Assembly: GCA_035489015.1 (NCBI GenBank)
Contig: DATHKR010000149.1
Location: 1 to 64,000, forward strand
Source: DATFRY01 sp035489015
GTDB taxonomy: Bacteria > Myxococcota_A > Polyangia > Haliangiales > Haliangiaceae
Length of the DNA: 64,000 bases
Direction of reading: 5' to 3'
The position numbers were made by a program, and so were the translations under genes. The notes under the pieces are model-generated. The model saw nothing but the letters and a program-made list of their open reading frames with translations, did not search any database and was not told the DNA's origin. This document shows positions 57,490 to 64,000 of this stretch, one piece after another (the stretch's first letter is position 1; each line of letters begins with the position of its first letter).

Positions 57490-58113
57490 TCAGCTCTGCG
57501 ACTCGCTGTCGCGGATGACCTGGGCCAGGATCTCCTGCGGATCCAGCGGCGGGTACTCGGTCTCGGCGAAGACCTGCGCGGTGAAGCGCTCGACCGTCGC
57601 GTCGGGCGCACGCCACGCGTCGGCCGACAGCTGGGCCTTGACGCAGACGTGCTGCAGGAACTCCTCGGCGGTCCAGCCGCTCTCGGCCGCCACCTGGGGC
57701 AGGAGCAGCCCCCGCTGGCCGCGGCACGAGATGCTGAGGCCGTGCACGCCGATCTCCAGCTCGCGCGGGTGGCGCAGGATGGTCCGCTCGCCCAGCACCG
57801 ACACCTCGATCACGATCGACTCGATCTCGTCGGGGCGGAGCGGCGGGAAGCGCGGATCGCGCGTGGCGGCGGCGACCGCCATCTCCTGCACCGCGCGGTA
57901 GAGCGGGGCATCCTCCGACTGGGTGCCGATGCAGCCGCGCAGCTCCTCGCCGACCCGCAGGGTGACGAAGGCGCCCGCGCTGGCCAGCAGGCTGCGCCGG
58001 TGGGGACGACCAGGCGGGATGCGGCCGGCGCACAGGAACTCGCTCACGGTGGCCCGCGCGATGCGGAGGACCTCCCGCTTCTCATCCGGCCCGAGCACGA
58101 AATCGTACGCCAT
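57490..58113 (-). CDS. amrA: AMMECR1 domain protein (AmmeMemoRadiSam system A)
   Basis: A 207-residue AMMECR1 protein. Motifs: SAGAFVTLRVGEELRGCIGT, then AAATRDPRFPPLRPDEI and IEVSVLGE, HGLSISCRGQRGLLLPQV. The ATG at 58113 follows GAGGAGG, which fixes the start against an ATG nine codons earlier. The Memo and radical SAM partners are not beside it. Its function in bacteria is unknown; it may help modify proteins or lipids. It may form an operon with the two membrane protein genes upstream. Confidence 0.9.
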   Translation of the reverse strand: MAYDFVLGPDEKREVLRIARATVSEFLCAGRIPPGRPHRRSLLASAGAFVTLRVGEELRGCIGTQSEDAPLYRAVQEMAVAAATRDPRFPPLRPDEIESIVIEVSVLGERTILRHPRELEIGVHGLSISCRGQRGLLLPQVAAESGWTAEEFLQHVCVKAQLSADAWRAPDATVERFTAQVFAETEYPPLDPQEILAQVIRDSESQS

Positions 58114-58260
58114 CGCCTCCTCGCGCCGAACACCCTGCACCGCCTGCCCCTCGGGCCCGGCGGCCGCAGGCAGCTTAGCCCGGAATGGGCGCCGAAGCGC
58201 GTCGATCTCGGGGCGATCGTCGTCGGCCCAGGAGATGGCCTCGTTCGCGGGCTCCGTCGG

Positions 58261-60504
58261 CTACAGCGGCAGATCCACCTCGATCCAGCGGGTCAGCTCC
58301 TCGCGCAGCTTTTCGGCCAGCTCGGTCTCCGACGCGTAGACGTCGTGCGTCTCCTGCGGATCCGTCTTGAGGTTGTACAGCTCGAACGAGCGATCGGAGA
58401 TGCGGTAGATGAGCTTGTAGGCGCCGTCGGCGGTGACCATCGCCATCCACTTGTGGTCCCACGACGGCGCGGGCAGGAGCTGGGCGAACACCGGTCGCGG
58501 CTCGATCGGCTGGCCCAGCACGCGGGGCAGGACGCTGCGGCCGACCATCTGGTCCGGCACCGACAGCCCGAGGATGTCGATCACCGTCGGTCCGACGTCG
58601 ATCAGCATGACCGGATCATCGATCGCGATCGGCTTGCCGCCCGGCATTCGCACGATGAGCGGCACGCGCAGGAGCTCGTCGTACAGGGTCTGGCCGTGGA
58701 AGAACATCTTCTGGCCGGCCACCCGGTGCACGCCGAACGCCTCGCCGTGATCCGACATCGCGACCACCAGGGTGTTGTCGGCCAGCCCGTTCTTGTCGAT
58801 CGCGTCGAGGACGCGCCCCACGTACTGGTCGACGAAGGCGATCTCGCCGTCGTACTTGTCGGGCAGCCCGGCGCCCGACGGCAGCGGGTACTCGGCGTGG
58901 GTCATGTAGGTGGAGTGCGGCTCGAACAGGTGCACGAACAGGGCGAAGCGCTGCTTGCCCTTCGCCAGCTCGGCCAGGCGCGCCTCCACCCGCGGGACGA
59001 TGCGCGGCGACGCGCTGTCCTTGTTGGAGCCGGCGATGTCGAGCGCGCCGGCGTTGTCGAACTTGTCGAAGCCCTGGCGGATGCCGGGCGCGCGATCGAA
59101 GTAGAAGTGGCTGGCGATCCCCTCGGTCGCGATGCCGGCGCCCTTCAGCACCTCGAACAGGAGCGTGTTCTCGTCGAGGAGGTCGGAGTAGTTCTGGAAC
59201 TCCTTGTCCACCTTCACCTGCGAGGGGAATCGGGACGAGAAGATCGACGGGAACGAGCGCGGGGTGTTGGGTGCCTGAGCGTAGACCCGGCGGAAGTACG
59301 CGCTCTGCGCGGCGAGGCGGTCGAGGTTGGGGGTGAGCGACTTGTTCGCGCGGCGATAGCCGGCCACGCCGAGGCGGTCGGCGCGCAGGGTGTCGATCGC
59401 GATGATGACGACGTTGGCGGGCGGCGGGATCGAGCGCGCCGTGGCCGGCTTGGGCGGCTCCTTGCCGGCGGGGTGGCCGGCGCCGGCGGCCGGCCCGGCC
59501 GCGCGATCGCCGCCCAGGCAGTTGTCGTCGATGCCGTTGCCGGCGACCTCCTCGGCATCCGGGTTGACCCGCGGGTCGCGGTCGTCGCAGTCGGGCCCGC
59601 CCAGGAACGCGGAGTAGCCGTCGTGATCGCGGTCGACCAGGCGGCGGCCGATCCCGACCAGGATGCGCGCGCCCTTGCTGTTCTGCTCGAGGGCGGCCGT
59701 GGCCGGCGACGCTCCCCGCCCGAGGGTGGCCGGGACCAGCGCGATCGCCGCGACCGCGGCGACCAGCACGATGACGCCGCGGCCGGGCAGGCTCTGGCGC
59801 GCCATCGAGAGCGGGCCGTAGCTGGTGAACAGGATCGCGGCGTACAGCGCGGCGAACACCGCGCCCATCATGTAGCCGCCCAGGTTGAGCGCGCGCCAGT
59901 CGAGCCGGCGGGTGATGACCAGGTAGAGGCCGAGCACCGCGACCACCGCGCCGACCGCGACCAGGACCAGCGTGGCCGGGAACGGGCCGATGGCAGGGAC
60001 CGCGCGGGCGAACGGACGCGCCAGCCGGTAGAGCGGCAGCCACACCGCGATCAGGACCGGCAGCGCGGCCAGCGCGGTGCCGCCGACCAGGATCGCGCCG
60101 ACGCTCTTGCGCTCGACCCCGGCGACCAGCTTCAGCGACAGGAAGGCGACGACGGCGGCGAACAGCGCGCCCAGCACCGCGGCGGCGAGCATGCCGGCCA
60201 CGACGTTGCGGTCGAGCTCGCGGTCGACCCGCAGGCGATCGAGCAGGCGGCGCGGCGCGCCTGGCCCGAAGGTGGCGGAGACCGCGCCGGCCACGATGCC
60301 GGCGCCGATGCCGACCACCAGGACCGGCAGCGCGTACAGGCCCAGCTCGAGCAGCAAGATCGACGCGAAGCCGGCGTCGGGCGGGGCGGTGCGCGCGGTC
60401 AGGACGGTGTCGAACAGCGCGACCGCAAACCCCGCGAGGAGAGCCGCGCCGACGGCGGCGGCCAGAGCGGCCCGGTACGGGCGATAGGGTGCCGACGGGT
60501 ACAC
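58261..60504 (-). CDS. membrane sulfatase/phosphotransferase-like enzyme with MopE-like insert
   Basis: A 747-residue protein. The first 260 residues contain about six membrane segments. A metal-binding MopE-like segment (291-329: DRDHDGYSAFLGGPDCDDRD) follows, then the sulfatase fold (364-747): VVIIAIDTLRADRLG with Asp371, and AMSDHGEAFGVH near the end. The Cys/Ser of CxPSR is replaced by Thr414 in APNTPRSFPS, as in Thr-nucleophile phosphoethanolamine or LtaS-type enzymes. The periplasmic domain would act on a lipid or glycan. Upstream gene 67 bases away encodes the spermidine-synthase-like protein. Confidence 0.83.
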   Translation of the reverse strand: MYPSAPYRPYRAALAAAVGAALLAGFAVALFDTVLTARTAPPDAGFASILLLELGLYALPVLVVGIGAGIVAGAVSATFGPGAPRRLLDRLRVDRELDRNVVAGMLAAAVLGALFAAVVAFLSLKLVAGVERKSVGAILVGGTALAALPVLIAVWLPLYRLARPFARAVPAIGPFPATLVLVAVGAVVAVLGLYLVITRRLDWRALNLGGYMMGAVFAALYAAILFTSYGPLSMARQSLPGRGVIVLVAAVAAIALVPATLGRGASPATAALEQNSKGARILVGIGRRLVDRDHDGYSAFLGGPDCDDRDPRVNPDAEEVAGNGIDDNCLGGDRAAGPAAGAGHPAGKEPPKPATARSIPPPANVVIIAIDTLRADRLGVAGYRRANKSLTPNLDRLAAQSAYFRRVYAQAPNTPRSFPSIFSSRFPSQVKVDKEFQNYSDLLDENTLLFEVLKGAGIATEGIASHFYFDRAPGIRQGFDKFDNAGALDIAGSNKDSASPRIVPRVEARLAELAKGKQRFALFVHLFEPHSTYMTHAEYPLPSGAGLPDKYDGEIAFVDQYVGRVLDAIDKNGLADNTLVVAMSDHGEAFGVHRVAGQKMFFHGQTLYDELLRVPLIVRMPGGKPIAIDDPVMLIDVGPTVIDILGLSVPDQMVGRSVLPRVLGQPIEPRPVFAQLLPAPSWDHKWMAMVTADGAYKLIYRISDRSFELYNLKTDPQETHDVYASETELAEKLREELTRWIEVDLPL

Positions 60505-60571
60505 GAGACGCTTCTATCACGTTCCGCGCGGTCGACCGATACCGCGCCGCCGGCACGGGTGTGTGTAGCCC

Positions 60572-63500
60572 TCACCGAGAGGGCAGGCGCGTGGCCAGCA
60601 CCTCGTCGGCCAGGTCGGGACGTTGGTCGGCGAATCGCTCGAGCGCGCGGCTGCCGTCGCGGAACGCGCCCAGGCCGTAGGACGCGCGGCCCATGTAGTA
60701 GGAGACCGCCGGTCGGCGCCCGGCGGCGGTCGGATGGTCGTAGAGCGGGCGCAGGAGGTCGCGGGCGCGGGCCAGCTCGAGCGCCTTGTACGCGACGTAG
60801 GCGGCGACCAGGTCGAGGTCGCGCCCGGCGTCGTCGCGAGCGCGGGCCGGCATGCGGTCAAGGAGGTGCCAGGCCTGCAGCCAGCGCGCCTCGGCCAGCA
60901 GGCGGTAGGCCTCGGCCAGGTCGTCGGCGGCGGCCCGGCGGCGGGCGGCATCACCGCGGCGAAATAGCGCGGGCGAGGGCGCGGGCAGGACACCGGCGCC
61001 GCCGGCCGTCACCACCAGCTCCGGATCGCCGAAGTCGACCGGGTCGGTCAGCCGGACCAGTCGCTCCAGCCGGTCGGCCTGCTCGGGCACCGCGCCGTGG
61101 CCGCGTGCGCGATCGAGCCAGGTGTCGACCTCGCGCCGGCGGCCATAGGCGAGCAGGGCGCGGGCCAGGCGCAGCTCCGCCGCGCCGCGCTGGTCGCCGC
61201 TGCCCAGGCCGGCGACGATCGGATCGATGCGGCCGTACGGCCAGGTCGGGCCGCGCACCGCGCGCGCGAAGTGATTGCCGCGCACCGACGCGAGCAGGTC
61301 GCGCGGCGCGGTGTGCTCGAGGAGCGCGTTGTCGTCGGTGTTGAGCGGGGCACCGGCGGTGAACGAGGCGACCTCGTCGGGGGCGAGGAACAGACTGGCG
61401 GCCAGCTCCTCGGGCGCGTCGACCTCGGCGCGTCGGAGCTCGGCGGTGAGGGCGGGCGAGGCGCGCATGCGGCCAGCCAGCGCGGCCAGGTCGATCGCGA
61501 GCGGAGCGTCGGAGCCGATGAGGATCGTGTCGGTGGTCTCGTCGCCGGGGGTGAAGGCGTAGACGTGGCGGAAGGCGCCCGCGAAGGTCCGGTAGATCAT
61601 CTTCACGCGGGCGGGGCCGAGCTCGTACAGCTGCGCCCACTGGCAGAAGACCCCGCCCGGGGCCAGGTGGCGGCGCGCGGCCCGGTAGAAGTCGGCGGTG
61701 AACAGGCTGGCGACGCCGGCGATCCACGGGTTGGACGGCTCCGACACGATGACGTCGTAGTCGCGGTCGGCGGCGCCGAGGACGGTGCGGCCGTCGCCGA
61801 GCAGGCGGTGCACGCGCGGATCGGCGGCGGGGCGGTGGCTCACCCCGGCGAAGTAGCGATCGGCCGCCTCGAGCACCGCCGGCTCGAGCTCGGCCACGTC
61901 GATGCGCGCGACCCGGTCGGCCTGGGTGATGGCCCCGACGGTGACGCCGGAGCCGTAGCCGATGACGAACACGTCCTGGTCGCCGCCGCGGTGGAGCAGG
62001 ACCGGCAGGAGGCCGACCAGGATCTGGGTCGGCATATCGTGGCGATCCGAGGCCTCGACCTTGCCGTTGTTCTTCAGCACCCAGCTCTCGCCGGCGCGCT
62101 CCACCGAGACGGTGGTCGACACGCCGTCGCGGTAGTAGACGATCTCGCGCTCGAACAGCCCGCCCTGCTCGAGCGCCTGGGTGAGGATGTGGCCGCGGAA
62201 CAGGCCCGCGGTGAGATCGCTCTGGTTCCAGCCGGGCGCGAGGAAGGCGAGGGCGGCGACCGCCGCGGCGAGGCCGAGGACGATCCGGCGGCGGGTCGTG
62301 CGGGCACGGCCAGGAGCGGCGCGCCGGGCCAGGGCGAGGGCGAGCCCGGCCGCGGTCGCCGCGGCCAGGCGGAGGCCGGTCTCGAGGCCGAAGAGCGGCA
62401 GCACGGCGAACCCGGCCAGCACCGCGCCGGCGATCGCACCGACGGTGTTGGCGGCGTACGCGCGGCCGACGTCGCGGCCGAGGCGATCGAGGTCGCCGAC
62501 GATCGCGCGCATGACCAGCGGCATGACCGCGCCGAGCGCGAGCGCGACCGGCAGGATGACCAGGCCGGCCAGGAGGGCGTGGATGCCGAGGATGGCGGAG
62601 ACGTCGAGGTCGGTGCTCTCGAGCAGAGCGATGAGCAGCCGGGGCAGCCAGTCGATGACCGCGTGGGACAGGAGGATGGCGGCCGCGAGGCCGAGGTAGA
62701 CAGCGGCGAGCGCGCCGGCCGGGCGCGCGGTGCGCGCGGCGCGGCGGGCGGCGAGCGCGGCGCCGGCCGACAGCCCGAGCAGGAAGACCACCAGCACCAG
62801 GGTGAAGGAGTAGACCGACGAGCCGAGCACGATGGCCAGGACGCGGCTGTAGAAGACCTCGAGCGCCATCGCCACCGCGCCGGACAGCGCGTAGGCGGCC
62901 AGGAGCAGGCGGCGGTCGACCGGTTCGGCGTCGGCCGGGCGGGCCGGATCGGCGTCGAGGTCCGTGGAGGGATCGAGATCGGGCGCGTCGGCGAGCGCGT
63001 CGGCGGCCGCGTCGCCGGCCATGTCATCGCCGAGAGCGTCGTCCGGATCGCGGGCGGCGCGCGCGACCGCGACGCCGACCACCAGGGCGACGCCGAGCGC
63101 GACCGCGGCGGCCAGGTGGCTGGTGGCGAGGATCCCGATGGCCGGGATCAGCCAGAAGCCGGCCGCCGCTGCGCCGAGCAGCGCGCCGGCGGTGTTGACC
63201 GCGTAGAGGCCGCCCAGCCGCCGGCCGAGGTCGCTCACCTCGGCGCGCCGGCGCGTGACGTGCCTGGCCAGGAGCGGCAGGGTGGCGCCCATGGCGGTCG
63301 TCGGCAGGAGCAGGGCCACCGCGGTCAGCCCGAGGCGGACCAGGGCGAGCAGGAGCGGCGACCCGGGCAGCGCGCTCCACAGCGACGGCCCGAGCGCGCG
63401 ATAGGCCGCGAACAGGACCGGGATCGCCAGCGCCGACAGCCCGACCACCGCCTCGGCCACCGCGTAGCCGACCAGCGGCTGGCGCCAGCGCGATCGCCGG

Positions 63501-63646
63501 TCCGACCCCGCCATCCGGTCCGCCATACCCCCGCCCACATGCGCGCCGAGCGCGAGGCCGCCCATGAAGGTGGCCAGCACGGTCGCGATCGCCAGGCTCG
63601 AAGAGCCAAAGATATCCGCGAGCTGCCGCGCCCATACCACCTGCAA
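60572..63646 (-). CDS. fused multi-pass membrane / spermidine-synthase-like protein
   Basis: A protein of more than 1000 residues. The N-terminal 450 residues form about 12 membrane segments in two MFS-like halves with an acidic linker (about 205-245). The next 300 residues are a spermidine-synthase-like Rossmann domain: DVFVIGYGSGVTVGAI, IDVAELEPAVLEAADRYF, DYDVIVSEPSNPWIAGVASL. A helical, TPR-like end follows. Coordinates use the first TTG, but a family-typical helix (PWLFLGACFTVSGATGLVL) lies in the same frame upstream with no ATG, GTG or TTG. The true start is probably in 63647-63750. Product unknown. Confidence 0.78.
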   Translation of the reverse strand: MQVVWARQLADIFGSSSLAIATVLATFMGGLALGAHVGGGMADRMAGSDRRSRWRQPLVGYAVAEAVVGLSALAIPVLFAAYRALGPSLWSALPGSPLLLALVRLGLTAVALLLPTTAMGATLPLLARHVTRRRAEVSDLGRRLGGLYAVNTAGALLGAAAAGFWLIPAIGILATSHLAAAVALGVALVVGVAVARAARDPDDALGDDMAGDAAADALADAPDLDPSTDLDADPARPADAEPVDRRLLLAAYALSGAVAMALEVFYSRVLAIVLGSSVYSFTLVLVVFLLGLSAGAALAARRAARTARPAGALAAVYLGLAAAILLSHAVIDWLPRLLIALLESTDLDVSAILGIHALLAGLVILPVALALGAVMPLVMRAIVGDLDRLGRDVGRAYAANTVGAIAGAVLAGFAVLPLFGLETGLRLAAATAAGLALALARRAAPGRARTTRRRIVLGLAAAVAALAFLAPGWNQSDLTAGLFRGHILTQALEQGGLFEREIVYYRDGVSTTVSVERAGESWVLKNNGKVEASDRHDMPTQILVGLLPVLLHRGGDQDVFVIGYGSGVTVGAITQADRVARIDVAELEPAVLEAADRYFAGVSHRPAADPRVHRLLGDGRTVLGAADRDYDVIVSEPSNPWIAGVASLFTADFYRAARRHLAPGGVFCQWAQLYELGPARVKMIYRTFAGAFRHVYAFTPGDETTDTILIGSDAPLAIDLAALAGRMRASPALTAELRRAEVDAPEELAASLFLAPDEVASFTAGAPLNTDDNALLEHTAPRDLLASVRGNHFARAVRGPTWPYGRIDPIVAGLGSGDQRGAAELRLARALLAYGRRREVDTWLDRARGHGAVPEQADRLERLVRLTDPVDFGDPELVVTAGGAGVLPAPSPALFRRGDAARRRAAADDLAEAYRLLAEARWLQAWHLLDRMPARARDDAGRDLDLVAAYVAYKALELARARDLLRPLYDHPTAAGRRPAVSYYMGRASYGLGAFRDGSRALERFADQRPDLADEVLATRLPSR

Positions 63647-63890
63647 GACCAGGCCGGTCGCGCCGGAGACGGTGAAGCACGCGCCCAGGAACAGCCACGG
63701 CGAGGTGCGCCGGAGCGAAGTGACGTGTTCGCGCGGAACGGCGCACTGTACCGCGTCTTGCCGTGTAAGCCCCTGGGACGGAGCCGGTTTTCCGTGGGAG
63801 CGGTCAATGCTACAAGGACAGGACCCAGTCGGCGGACAACCCGGGAATGCAGTCCAGGGTCAGCACGAAGACTGGGCCGCGTGAGGCCCC
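63647..63890. other. upstream region with open but start-less coding frame
   Basis: The minus-strand frame of the spermidine-synthase-like gene stays open across this 244-base stretch, and 63647-63715 encodes recognisable family sequence. No standard start codon appears in that frame. In another frame a GTG lies at 63746. Confidence 0.6.
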
Positions 63891-64000
63891 GTGGACGACG
63901 ACCCAGTGGAGATCGCAGCGAGCAAGAAGCCCACGTCCCTGGCGGTCGTGCGTCCCACCAGACGCGCGCAGACCTCGGCGGACCTCGACGACGACGCGGT
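63891..64000 (+). CDS. possible 5' end of a gene running off the window
   Basis: A GTG-started frame, VDDDPVEIAASKKPTSLAVV onward, is open to the window edge. GAGG lies four bases before the GTG. It has no recognisable domain in 36 codons. Divergent from the spermidine-synthase-like gene. Confidence 0.35.
   Translation, partial: MDDDPVEIAASKKPTSLAVVRPTRRAQTSADLDDDA

Overview
The window is very G+C-rich DNA, almost fully coding, with short operons joined by ATGA/GTGA stop-start overlaps. Many secreted gene products are lipoproteins or large multidomain exported proteins. The mix points to a Gram-negative myxobacterium-like organism (Myxococcota, formerly delta-proteobacteria): a TonB-dependent receptor, an MCE lipid-transport system, an ECF sigma/FecR-like pair, a PilZ protein with an intact c-di-GMP motif, an M36 protease with Cys-rich C-terminal repeats, a MopE-like metal-binding segment and many orphan lipoproteins. 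This placement is inference from gene content, not from a marker phylogeny.

Layout. 1-3 kb: tRNA-Thr(CGT), a stand-alone response-regulator receiver, then a three-gene bufferin-type RiPP cluster (Cys-rich lipoprotein precursor, MNIO/DUF692 enzyme, DUF2063 partner). 3-8 kb: a TonB-dependent receptor facing the thiamin genes thiS-thiG-thiE. 8-15 kb: a Crp/Fnr regulator, then alr with MlaE permease and an MCE protein but no ATPase gene between them, then an odd lipoprotein with phosphoenolpyruvate-synthase-like domains. 15-25.4 kb: a long housekeeping run yceD-rpmF-plsX-fabD-fabG-acpP-fabF-rpiB-nrdR-ribD-ribE-ribBA-ribH-nusB, started by a clear sigma70-type promoter. It supplies fatty-acid synthesis, ribosome parts, riboflavin and transcription antitermination.

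25-33 kb is accessory: a lone M17 aminopeptidase N-domain protein, a Lon-like lipoprotein without a visible catalytic dyad, an intergenic element bounded by a 21-22 bp inverted repeat, a CheW protein, a membrane-anchored C45-like hydrolase homologue, a triple zinc-ribbon protein and DsbD. 33-39.6 kb: hisC-lipoprotein-aroA, an ECF sigma factor with its FecR-like partner, and a PilZ protein. 39.6-47.6 kb: a Cys-rich lipoprotein, a membrane Fe-S oxidoreductase, a metallophosphoesterase with internal membrane segments and the M36-type metalloprotease, ended by a strong terminator hairpin.

47.6-64 kb: thrS (no TGS domain), purM-purN with an FAD-type oxidoreductase, a family 2 glycosyltransferase, a Crp-like protein beside a pseudo-receiver, accD-folC, an AMIN-like exported protein, an AMMECR1 protein, a membrane sulfatase-like enzyme with a MopE-like insert, and a fused membrane/spermidine-synthase-like protein whose true start is unclear. 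The edge probably carries the first codons of another gene. The strongest leads for unusual biology are the lipid-anchored bufferin cluster, the extracytoplasmic PEP-synthase-like lipoprotein, the degenerate Lon-like lipoprotein and the inverted-repeat element.
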